NCBI GenBank assembly: GCA_036265435.1
Contig: DATAPB010000100.1
Span: 1 to 25,066, forward strand
Direction: 5' to 3'
Origin: DASUPK01 sp036265435
GTDB lineage: Bacteria; Actinomycetota; Thermoleophilia; Solirubrobacterales; 70-9
DNA length: 25,066 bases
Shown here: piece after piece, positions 6,632 to 13,436 of the stretch
How the letters are laid out: every line of letters begins with the position of its first letter
How positions within the stretch are numbered: the stretch's first letter is position 1
The notes under the pieces: generated by a model
Seen by the model: only the letters and a program-made list of their open reading frames with translations
Database searches by the model: none
What the model was told of the DNA's origin: nothing
Program-made: the position numbers and the translations under genes

Positions 6632-7819
6632 GTGGCTGAGAACGGAAAGTTCGGTGGACGCGAGGTCGTGATCGTGGAGGCCGCTCGCCTTCCGGTTGGC
6701 CGCGGACACGAGGAGAAGGGCTACTACAAGGACGTCCACGCCTCGAATCTGCTCGCCACGACCTACGGCGCCGTGATCGAGCGCGCGGGCATCGAGGCCT
6801 CCGCGGTCGAGGACGTCGTAGCCGGCTGTGTTCAGCAGTTCGGGGAGCAGGGCATCAACATCGCCCGCAACGCCTGGCTCGAGGCCGGGCTCCCGATCGA
6901 GACGCCGGCCACCACCGTCGACCGTCAGTGCGGTTCCGCGCAGCAGGCCGTCAACTTCGCCGCGGCTCTGGTCGCCTCAGGCGTCCATGACGTCGCCATC
7001 GGCGGCGGCGTCGAGCACATGGGACACATCTCCTTCGCGGACTCCGCCGAGGTGATGAAGGAGCACGGCTTCGCCTTCTCGCCGCAGCTGCTCGAGCGCT
7101 ACAACCTCGTCCCGCAGGGCATCTCGGCGGAGATGATCGCCGACAAGTGGGAGATCCCCCGGTCGGAGCTCGACGAGATCGGCCTCCGTTCCCATCAGCT
7201 TGCCCATCAGGCCACCGAGGAGGGACGCTTCGAGCGCGAGATGATCCCGTGGCAGAGCAACGGCGACACCTACGTCACCGACCAGGGCATCCGCCCGCCG
7301 ACGGAGGACAGCGCTGAGAAGCTCGCCTCGCTGAAGCCCGCCTTCAAGGAGGACGGCAAGATCACCGCCGGCAACTCCTCGCAGGTCTCAGACGGCGCCG
7401 CTGCGGTGCTGCTGATGACCACCGAGAAGGCCAATGAGCTCGGCGTCACGCCACGCGCGAAGATCGTCGACCAGACGACCGTCGGAGTCGATCCCGTGAT
7501 GATGCTGACCGGCCCCATCCCCGCGACGCAGCTGATCCTGAAGCGCAACGGGATGAAGATGGACGACATCGACCTGATCGAGATCAACGAGGCCTTCGCT
7601 TCGGTCGTCGCGGCCTGGCGGCGCGAGCTCGAGCCGGACATGGACCGCGTCAACGTCAACGGCGGCGCGATCGCGATCGGTCACCCACTGGGTTCGACCG
7701 GCGCACGTCTGATCACCACCCTGCTGCACGAGCTGGAGCGCTCCGACAAGGAGACCGGCTTGGTGACGATGTGCTGCGGCGGCGGTCTGGGCACCGGCAC
7801 CCTCATTCAGAGGGTCTGA
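6632..7819 (+). CDS. Acetyl-CoA C-acyltransferase (beta-oxidation thiolase)
   Basis: Cleaves 3-ketoacyl-CoA with CoA to acetyl-CoA and a shortened acyl-CoA, or condenses two acetyl-CoA in reverse. The 395 residues match family length. Key residues: nucleophilic Cys100 in DRQCGSAQQA, NEAFA at 319-323, His351 in GGAIAIGHPLGSTGARL, and the second active Cys in CCGGGLGTG (381-389). The start is GTG at 6632 with GGAGG at 6621-6625. The promoter carries the palindrome also found before the acyl-CoA dehydrogenase gene, so the two are probably co-regulated by fatty acids. It follows the broken SnoaL-like gene and precedes the DNA glycosylase. Chain-length preference cannot be read from sequence. Confidence 0.95.
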   Translation: MAENGKFGGREVVIVEAARLPVGRGHEEKGYYKDVHASNLLATTYGAVIERAGIEASAVEDVVAGCVQQFGEQGINIARNAWLEAGLPIETPATTVDRQCGSAQQAVNFAAALVASGVHDVAIGGGVEHMGHISFADSAEVMKEHGFAFSPQLLERYNLVPQGISAEMIADKWEIPRSELDEIGLRSHQLAHQATEEGRFEREMIPWQSNGDTYVTDQGIRPPTEDSAEKLASLKPAFKEDGKITAGNSSQVSDGAAAVLLMTTEKANELGVTPRAKIVDQTTVGVDPVMMLTGPIPATQLILKRNGMKMDDIDLIEINEAFASVVAAWRRELEPDMDRVNVNGGAIAIGHPLGSTGARLITTLLHELERSDKETGLVTMCCGGGLGTGTLIQRV

Positions 7820-7839
7820 TCCGATCTCACAGTTCGGCG

Positions 7840-7882
7840 ACCTGCGGGCGTTGAGGGACTGATGCCCTCGAGGCCCGCAGGT
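7840..7882 (+). promoter_or_regulatory. Strong hairpin enclosing the start codon of the AlkA-like gene
   Basis: ACCTGCGGGC (7840-7849) pairs perfectly with GCCCGCAGGT (7873-7882), and GAGGG (7853-7857) with CCCTC (7865-7869). Between them are a U-A and a G-U pair and one mismatch. The seven-base apical loop ACTGATG holds the ATG at 7862, and GAGGG would be its Shine-Dalgarno. It could control translation or terminate thiolase transcripts; no T-run follows. Confidence 0.6.
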
Positions 7883-8527
7883 GCTCATGCCCGCAAACCC
7901 GCGGCTAAGTGGACCGCCCACGACCGCAAGCTGATGCGGTCGGACAAGGTGCTCCGCCGGGTGATGGAGCAAACGGGCCCTATCCACCCCGAGATCGACC
8001 GGCGCGGAAGCCGACCCGATCCCTGGGAGGCCTTGGCGCGTGCGATCGTCGGCCAGCAGCTCTCGACCCATGCCGCCGCCTCGATCTGGACCAAGCTGCT
8101 CGTCATCTTCGGTGGCTCGATGCCCACCCCGGAGGAGTTCCTACGACGGAGGCGCACGACGCTGCTCAAGGCCGGGCTCTCCAACGCAAAGGTCGAGTAC
8201 CTGCGCGACCTCGCCACTCGCGTCAAGGACGGCCGGCTGGATCTGGGTCGTCTCAAGGACCTCTCCGACGAGGACGTCTGCGCCGAGCTCGTCGAGGTCA
8301 AGGGGATCGGCCGGTGGAGCGCCGAGATGTTCCTGATCTTCCATCTCGGCCGCCATGACGTGATCTCGGCTGGTGACCTCGGCATCCGGCGGGCAATCCA
8401 AACCGCCTACGGAATGGATGACCTGCCGGGGCCGGAAGACATCGACCGGATAGCCGAGCCATGGCGGCCCCATCGCACGCTGGCCGGCCTCTACCTGTGG
8501 CGATCCCTGGACAACACTCCGGCCTAG
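7862..8527 (+). CDS. DNA-3-methyladenine glycosylase II family (AlkA-like, HhH-GPD)
   Basis: Excises alkylated bases from DNA as the first step of base excision repair. At 221 residues it is the short form lacking the N-terminal AlkA domain. The core runs from DPWEALARAIVGQQLSTHAA (53-72), through LLKAGLSNAKVEYLRDLA, to the helix-hairpin-helix VKGIGRWSAEMFLIF (146-160) and the catalytic Asp172 in VISAGDLGIRRAIQ. The ATG at 7862 sits in the loop of a strong hairpin. The next in-frame ATG is at 7934 and would remove a basic, poorly conserved 24-residue N-terminus, so the start is uncertain. It lies 42 bases after thiolase and may be partly read through from it. Confidence 0.9.
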   Translation: MPSRPAGAHARKPAAKWTAHDRKLMRSDKVLRRVMEQTGPIHPEIDRRGSRPDPWEALARAIVGQQLSTHAAASIWTKLLVIFGGSMPTPEEFLRRRRTTLLKAGLSNAKVEYLRDLATRVKDGRLDLGRLKDLSDEDVCAELVEVKGIGRWSAEMFLIFHLGRHDVISAGDLGIRRAIQTAYGMDDLPGPEDIDRIAEPWRPHRTLAGLYLWRSLDNTPA

Positions 8528-8564
8528 CGGGTAGCGTTCCGCTCTCAGCGACACCACCATCACG

Positions 8565-8823
8565 AGCCTGACGAAAGCCGAATGGGATCGCCAAGGCCGA
8601 CGCGATCTGCCAGCAGGGCAACCCGGACATCGAACAGGCCGCCAAGCAACAGTTCGGGAACGAAAAGCCCACCGCGGCCTGAGGTTCTGAGGTGAACAAG
8701 ATTCTCGACATGGTCCAGGCGGACATCGACAAGGCGAAGGCGGCCGGAGACGTCGAGGACAGCACGTTCGCCGACGCCACCCTGGCCAAGCAGTACGGCA
8801 TCAAGGTCTGCGGCCAGGACTGA
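8565..8823 (+). pseudogene. Decayed remnant of a secreted/lipoprotein-type gene of the Solirubrobacterales kind
   Basis: No intact gene lies between the glycosylase and the oxidoreductase. The translation shows SLTKAEW, then after one extra base (G at 8586) IAKADAICQQGNPDIEQAA and FGNEKPTAA, an in-frame TGA at 8680-8682, and then, in the same frame, VNKILDMVQADIDKAKAAGD and FADATLAKQYGIKVCGQD to the TGA at 8821-8823. From memory this order (KADAIC-x-x-GN, KPT, ILxxAQxxLDKxKA, LAxxYGLxxCG) matches small secreted proteins common in Solirubrobacter-like genomes. Relative to those, the signal peptide and about 35-45 central residues are missing. Function unknown. Confidence 0.6.
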
Positions 8824-8825
8824 GC

Positions 8826-9854
8826 GTGGCGGCTCTCGATCGCATCTCGATCGCCGCCATCGGGGACACGGCCGAGGACCTGGCCGAGCAGGCGAGCGTG
8901 GCCGAGGCCGCCGGGGTCGACTGCATCTGGACTCCTGAGCTGTTTCGCAGCTCCGTGACGCAGGCGACCTGGCTCGCTGCCCGGACGGAGAGGGTCGGCG
9001 TCGGCACCGGGATCGCCTGGGCCTTCACCCGGAGCGCGTTCATCCTGGCAGTCACCGCCCTCGACGTCGACGAGATGTCCGGCGGCCGGTTCCGGCTCGG
9101 CCTCGGCGCAGGCGTCAAGCGCCTCAATGAGACCTGGCACGCGGTCGAATACGGCAAGCCGGCGCCGCACCTCCGCGAGACCATCGAGGCGACCCGGCTG
9201 ATCATGGAGAAGGCATCGACCGGCGAGCCGATCTCGTACGACGGCACCTACCAGAAGATCGACATCAAGGGCTGGATCCGGCCGCACAAGCCGGTCCGCG
9301 ACCGGGTCCCGATCTACACGGCGGCGATGCAGGAGGGGATGTGCAGGATGGCGGGTGACGTAGCTGACGGGCTGATCGGGCACCCGATGTGCCCACCGCG
9401 TTGGGTCGACGATGTGATGCTTCCGAACCTGGAGACCGGCCTGCAGAGATCCGGGCGGCAGCGCTCCGCGATCGATTTCGTCCCCACGGTCTGCTGCGCG
9501 ATCGACGACGACGAGTCGCGCGCCCTCGACGCCGCCCGCAGAACGATCGCCTTCTACTCGACCGTCCGCACCTACAAGCCGCTGTGGGAGATGCACGGCT
9601 TCGCCGACGCCGCCGCAGCGGCGGGCGACGCCTTCCGCAGGGGTGATCTGGCGGCCGTTCCCGAGGCGATCCCGGACGAGATGGTGGACGCCTACACCGC
9701 CGCGGGCCCCCTGGACAAGGTCCGCGCGCGGGTGAGCGAGGCCGCGCAGCGCGGCGACGGCGTCTGGCTGACCCCGCCTACCTACTTCATCCCGCCAGAG
9801 CAGATCGGCGAGTACCAGCGGAAGCTGATCGATGCGTTTGGGCACTCCTCTTAA
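8826..9854 (+). CDS. LLM-class (luciferase-like, probably F420-dependent) oxidoreductase
   Basis: 342 residues with the luciferase-like TIM barrel: DRISIAAIGDTAEDLAEQA at the start, AAGVDCIWTPELFRS (29-43), GVGTGIAWAFTRSAFILAVTA (about 58-78), the hallmark SGGRFRLGLGAG (85-96), and later PIYTAAMQEGMCRMAGDVADGLIGHPM. This subfamily in actinobacteria normally uses coenzyme F420 for hydride transfer; the substrate is not predictable. The GTG at 8826 starts two bases after the stop of the preceding remnant, with no clear Shine-Dalgarno. Deazaflavin rather than FMN use is inferred from the family. No partner enzymes lie nearby. Confidence 0.88.
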   Translation: MAALDRISIAAIGDTAEDLAEQASVAEAAGVDCIWTPELFRSSVTQATWLAARTERVGVGTGIAWAFTRSAFILAVTALDVDEMSGGRFRLGLGAGVKRLNETWHAVEYGKPAPHLRETIEATRLIMEKASTGEPISYDGTYQKIDIKGWIRPHKPVRDRVPIYTAAMQEGMCRMAGDVADGLIGHPMCPPRWVDDVMLPNLETGLQRSGRQRSAIDFVPTVCCAIDDDESRALDAARRTIAFYSTVRTYKPLWEMHGFADAAAAAGDAFRRGDLAAVPEAIPDEMVDAYTAAGPLDKVRARVSEAAQRGDGVWLTPPTYFIPPEQIGEYQRKLIDAFGHSS

Positions 9855-9900
9855 CCCCGAATTCAAGGAACGGTCTGGCACGTCCGATTCAATTCCGGCG

Positions 9901-11019
9901 ATGGGGAGAGGGCACCTAGTCGCCTTGACCGCCCTGCTCGTGGCGCTGGCCGTGCCTGCCGCTGCGAGCGCTCAGATCGAGCCGAAGGTGGTCGGCGGCA
10001 GCCAGACGACGGTCGACCAGTATCCCTGGCAGGCCGCGCTTGTCTTCGATCCGGCGAAGGTGCCGGGCAACGCCTTCCAGCGTCAGTTCTGCGGCGGCTC
10101 GCTGATCACCCCTTCCATCGTGCTCACCGCCGCTCATTGCGTCTTCGATACGGACCCCGACGACGGATCGGTCCTGGACTCGGACGACGTCGACGTGATC
10201 CTCGGCCAGTCCCAGCTCTCAACCGCGTCACCCGATTCCGAGTTCGACGTTCAGAGCGTCACCTATCAATCCGACTTCGACCCCAGGTTCGGGCCCGGTG
10301 ACTTCGAGGTTCCGCAGAACGACGTCGCCTATCTCGTCCTCGCTGAGCCGTACCCGTCGGCGACGACGATCGACATCGCGGGCCCCGACGAGGCGACCCT
10401 CTGGGACCCGAGCAGCCCGGAGGAGATCACCGGTTGGGGGGCGACCGCGGAGTCGGGGCCGGGCAGCGCGGGGAGCGACGGCCTTCAGGCGGCGACGGTC
10501 CCGGTCGCCGCCGATTCCGCCTGCACAGCGGAATATGGCGACTTCTTCGACAGCACCTCGATGGTTTGCGCCGGATATCCCGAGGGCGGCGTCGATACCT
10601 GTTTCGGCGACAGCGGCGGCCCCATGCAGGCGCCGTTGGTGAACGGGGGCTATCGCCTGGTCGGGATCACCAGCTGGGGCGATGGTTGCGCCGAGCCGAA
10701 TGCACCGGGGGTCTACACACGGATCGCCGGCGACACCCTTCGTGACACGGCGGCCGCGCAGATCATCGATCTGGAGACCGCGTTCGCCCTGCCTCACGAG
10801 AACGTGATCGGTAGCGGCGGGGAGGCGAAGCCGAATCAACAGCCGCACACCAGCGAGCCACCGGAGCCCGAAACGCCGACGGGCGTCGGCGCGGCAGCGT
10901 CACCTCATCCCGTCAAGCGGACAAATCCGTTCGCGAAATGCAAACGGGTCCGCAGCAAGGTGAAGCGGAAGCGCTGCGTCAAGATGGTGCGCGAAAGGAA
11001 GGGCCTCCGCTCCACCTGA
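9901..11019 (+). CDS. Secreted trypsin-like serine protease (S1) with basic C-terminal tail
   Basis: 372 residues from ATG 9901. A signal peptide (1-24, cut after ASA) and a five-residue propeptide (QIEPK) are followed by VVGG at 30-33, the usual new N-terminus after Lys29 cleavage. The triad is His79 (LTAAHC), Asp141 (NDVAYL) and Ser238 (CFGDSGGP). Asp232, six residues before the serine, predicts cleavage after Arg/Lys, so the zymogen may activate itself. SWGDGCAEPNAPGVYTRI completes the domain. A Pro/Glu linker leads to a tail with two Cys and many Lys/Arg (about 343-368), perhaps a wall anchor. A longer frame starting at 9832 would overlap the previous gene and is unlikely. Confidence 0.93.
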   Translation: MGRGHLVALTALLVALAVPAAASAQIEPKVVGGSQTTVDQYPWQAALVFDPAKVPGNAFQRQFCGGSLITPSIVLTAAHCVFDTDPDDGSVLDSDDVDVILGQSQLSTASPDSEFDVQSVTYQSDFDPRFGPGDFEVPQNDVAYLVLAEPYPSATTIDIAGPDEATLWDPSSPEEITGWGATAESGPGSAGSDGLQAATVPVAADSACTAEYGDFFDSTSMVCAGYPEGGVDTCFGDSGGPMQAPLVNGGYRLVGITSWGDGCAEPNAPGVYTRIAGDTLRDTAAAQIIDLETAFALPHENVIGSGGEAKPNQQPHTSEPPEPETPTGVGAAASPHPVKRTNPFAKCKRVRSKVKRKRCVKMVRERKGLRST

Positions 11020-11039
11020 CCCGGAGATCTGGGCGCGGG

Positions 11040-11714
11040 CTAGGCCGGGAGGGAATCGACGAAGTTCTTCAGCTTCTCCGGGTCGCGGAGCGGCGCTCCG
11101 TGGCCGAAGCAGACGAGCTCCGGCTCCAGGGCGGCCAGCTTCCTCGCCGATTCCCTGTTTCGCACCGGGTCGGGCGTCAGGTTGGGCTTCGGCTCGTTGA
11201 GCCCGGGAATGCCCGTGTACTGGTCCATGTTCGCGAGCACGTCGCCGAGGATCAGGACCCGGTCGGACTCCCGCCAGAAGGCGACGTGTCCGGCGGAGTG
11301 CCCCGGCGCGTCGATGACCTCGAAGCCACCGAGCTGATCGCCGCCGTGGATCGGCTCGTCCACCTTGTGCCCGGGCCCGTGGAAGAGGCGCCAGAAGAAG
11401 ACCGCCATGAACTTGTCGGGCTGGCGCTCGCGGATGACGTTGGGGTCCTCCGCCGCCGGAATGTCGGCCTCCGGGCACGAGAACGGGATGCCGAGCTTCT
11501 CGCACACGTCGCGGCTCGCGCCCTGATGGTCGGGGTGGGCATGGGTGAGGGCATGCGCCGTGACCTGATGGCCGTCGAGCTGCTTGAGGATCCTGCCGGT
11601 CGATTGGCGGCAGCCTGCGTCGATGAGGACGTCGGCGGCCAGGTAGGCGTTGACCGCCCAGGGGAGGCCCGGCAGGCACTTGATATGCCAGACGCCGTCG
11701 GCGAGCTCCTTCAT
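11040..11714 (-). CDS. Metallo-beta-lactamase-fold hydrolase
   Basis: 224 residues from ATG 11714. The zinc motif THAHPDHQGA (57-66, His58, His60, Asp62, His63) is intact, followed by DAPGHSAGHVAF with the third-strand His, LGDVLANMDQ with the bridging Asp, and VCFGHGAPL near the C-terminus. This is the glyoxalase II/quorum-quenching-type MBL fold; the substrate is unknown. Its start overlaps the stop of the 80-aa gene by one base (TGATG), indicating translational coupling, and it is the last gene of a three-gene minus-strand unit. A longer frame reaching 12119 is Arg-rich read-through of the neighbouring gene and was rejected. Confidence 0.9.
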   Translation of the reverse strand: MKELADGVWHIKCLPGLPWAVNAYLAADVLIDAGCRQSTGRILKQLDGHQVTAHALTHAHPDHQGASRDVCEKLGIPFSCPEADIPAAEDPNVIRERQPDKFMAVFFWRLFHGPGHKVDEPIHGGDQLGGFEVIDAPGHSAGHVAFWRESDRVLILGDVLANMDQYTGIPGLNEPKPNLTPDPVRNRESARKLAALEPELVCFGHGAPLRDPEKLKNFVDSLPA

Positions 11715-11956
11715 CAGTGCGCCACGCCCGTGCCGCCGCGCGGATCGCCGCTGTGCTCGGCAAGGTCCTCGAGTCGGGCGATCTGGATCTCGCCTTCGCG
11801 GCGCGCCGGATCGTCCTCGGGCAGCCCCTCGATGAGTCGCCTGATCCGGTTGCGGACCTGGAGCGCGAAGTGGGGGGTGGACGGTCCGGCGAGCGCCCGG
11901 ATGTCCTCGACCGTCACCGGCCTGGTCAGGCGATCGGGTCGCTCCGCCTCGCTCAT
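11714..11956 (-). CDS. Hypothetical 80-residue protein, translationally coupled
   Basis: A small acidic, helical, soluble protein opening MSEAERPDRLTRPVTVEDIRAL, with HFALQVRNRIRRLIEGL in the middle and EIQIARLEDLAEHSGD near the end. No known motif is seen. Its ATG overlaps the stop of the cell-wall-binding-repeat gene by four bases (ATGA), and its own stop overlaps the start of the hydrolase gene by one base. This tight packing is the best evidence that it is real. The conserved-looking helix pair hints at a binding partner of one of its neighbours, but that is speculation. Confidence 0.75.
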   Translation of the reverse strand: MSEAERPDRLTRPVTVEDIRALAGPSTPHFALQVRNRIRRLIEGLPEDDPARREGEIQIARLEDLAEHSGDPRGGTGVAH

Positions 11957-13293
11957 CCGCCCCCCTTCTTCTGAGTGGGCTTCGGCTCGCTTTCGACGGC
12001 GGGTGGCTGGCCGATTCCGCCGGCAGCGGCAGTGCCCTGGCCGGCGTTGCCGATCGGCGCGAGCTCGGCGAGCTCGTCGATCTCCGCCTGCACCTCTCCG
12101 CCGATCGCGGTCGCGTCACCCATCAGCCAGACGTGGTTGTACACGGCGCGCGTCGGATCCGTCGCGTAGCCCGGCTTGATGTCGAGCAGGAAGCTCCGCA
12201 GTTCGGGCGGCAGGGTGTCGGCGTGGTCCGTGATCAGCAGCGGTCCCCACTTGCCACTCGACGCGAGCGAGGCAGCGGCGGCCGCGTCGAGATGACGATC
12301 GGAGTTGGCGAGCTCCATCCCGTGGCCGGGGTCGTTCAGATTCCAGCCGAATGTGCCATCGGTGTAGCGGGCGAAGAAGAGTGCGTTCTGCACGACGCCC
12401 GCCGCACCGACCCGCTGCACGCTCGCCGAGACCCTGCCGATCTGCGAGACGACGTCCTTCGAGACCACGGACTCGGGGCCGAGGACATAGACCGCCGCGG
12501 CGGCGTGACGGCGCAGCGCCGCCTGCGTCGGCGAGGGAACTTGATTGCGGCCGGTGAAGAGGACGGGATCGCCGGAGCGCGCCGCCCAGGCGGCGGCGGG
12601 CATCGCGTAGCCGGGCTCGTCGGAGCTCGCCACCACGATGTGCTCGGGCTCCCGCTTCATCAGGCGCTGGCGAAGCTGGTCGAACTGATTCGCGGTCTCG
12701 GCGGGAGAGCTCCCGTGCAGCTCGCCTCCGTGGAAGCCGGAGGGCACCGCCGCGCCACCGGCGGAGTAGACGGAGACATCGCCCGAGGCGCCCCCGCCCC
12801 GGGGGTTGAGTTGCCCCAGAGCCTGGGCAGTGGCGTCGGGTACCGAGCCCTTGCCGCTGACCAGCACCGGCATTCGCGTGGGCGGCCCCGCGAGCACCGA
12901 GGCGGCGATGCCGGCCTGCCAGTCGTCGTCCGGAACGACGATCGCGGCCTGCAGCGGCTTCACTCCGGGAGCCGGGGGGTGGGTCGCGAGCGCTGCCGCG
13001 GCCGCGTCGGCGGTGGGGTCGGGGCCGCTGATCCTGGTGGTGTTCCGGGTCGCCACGAGGGGGAATCCCAGCGTGCCGACGGGGGCCTGCTGGGCGTTGT
13101 CGGTCGCAACCGCGATCGTCACCACGCGCGTCTCGGTCTTCCCCCCACCGCCGAATGGGTCGGCCACCACCAGCACCGCGACGACCGCGACGAGCAACCC
13201 GACCCCCGCCCCGATCAGGCCCTTCGTGCCCAGTCGTTCCGGGAGATCGCGCATCCAGTCGGCGGCTCGGCGGATCGGGCGTGGCGCAGGCAC
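11953..13293 (-). CDS. Membrane-anchored cell wall-binding repeat 2 (PF04122-like) protein
   Basis: A short cytoplasmic N-terminus and one transmembrane helix (GLIGAGVGLLVAVVAVLVV) precede a large outer domain with the features of cell wall-binding repeat 2: TRISGPDPTADAAAAAL, a VVPDDDWQAGIAASVLAG strand-helix, MPVLVSGKGSVPDATAQAL, then a second repeat DPVLFTGRNQVPSPTQAAL and VYVLGPESVVSKDVVSQIG, and WLMGDATAIGGEVQAEID. It ends in a Pro/Lys/Gly tail. Such proteins bind the cell surface or wall. The start is uncertain: GTG 13293 is chosen because third-position GC falls upstream, but GTG 13338 (447 + 15 residues, possibly leaderless) and ATG 13254 are possible. First gene of the three-gene unit; the fatty-acid operator is 60 bases upstream. 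Confidence 0.82.
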   Translation of the reverse strand: MPAPRPIRRAADWMRDLPERLGTKGLIGAGVGLLVAVVAVLVVADPFGGGGKTETRVVTIAVATDNAQQAPVGTLGFPLVATRNTTRISGPDPTADAAAAALATHPPAPGVKPLQAAIVVPDDDWQAGIAASVLAGPPTRMPVLVSGKGSVPDATAQALGQLNPRGGGASGDVSVYSAGGAAVPSGFHGGELHGSSPAETANQFDQLRQRLMKREPEHIVVASSDEPGYAMPAAAWAARSGDPVLFTGRNQVPSPTQAALRRHAAAAVYVLGPESVVSKDVVSQIGRVSASVQRVGAAGVVQNALFFARYTDGTFGWNLNDPGHGMELANSDRHLDAAAAASLASSGKWGPLLITDHADTLPPELRSFLLDIKPGYATDPTRAVYNHVWLMGDATAIGGEVQAEIDELAELAPIGNAGQGTAAAGGIGQPPAVESEPKPTQKKGGG

Positions 13294-13352
13294 GGCGGCG
13301 AAAGCTACCCGGCAGGAGTGGTAAGTGGCAGGTTCCACTTTCAGTAAACTGG

Positions 13353-13372
13353 TTGACTGACAAGTCAGTCAA
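13353..13372 (+). promoter_or_regulatory. Long palindromic operator between wall-protein gene and acyl-CoA dehydrogenase gene
   Basis: TTGACTGAC-AA-GTCAGTCAA: perfect 9-bp arms around a two-base centre, containing the TGACT-N4-AGTCA core also found over the thiolase promoter. It looks like a TetR-type operator. On the minus strand TTGACT (13372-13367) could be a -35 with TTTACT 18 bases downstream. It lies between divergent genes and could control both. Confidence 0.65.
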
Positions 13373-13376
13373 AAAC

Positions 13377-13414
13377 CGGGTTGCTCCTCCCTGCGCTCGG
13401 AGCACCCTCGCATC
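13377..13414 (-). repeat. Hairpin repeat copy C (reverse orientation)
   Basis: Read on the minus strand: GATGCGAGGG, TGCTCC, loop GAGCGCAGGGA, GGAGC-A-ACCCG. It lies in the leader of the acyl-CoA dehydrogenase gene, directly after the operator and 22 bases before the ATG, so the plus-strand transcript would carry the complementary hairpin. Confidence 0.8.
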
Positions 13415-13436
13415 CCACGAAAGGCAGGCCGAGGAA

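Noticed and set aside
5296..6639. Plus-strand frame joining the region opposite the dehydrogenase to the SnoaL-like gene
   Set aside because: Only the part from 6148 reads as protein; upstream it is the shadow of the 3-hydroxyacyl-CoA dehydrogenase gene.
12133..13347. Plus-strand frame of 404 codons opposite the wall-binding protein
   Set aside because: The minus strand has recognisable cell wall-binding repeats and a membrane helix; this frame is Arg/Gly/Asp noise.
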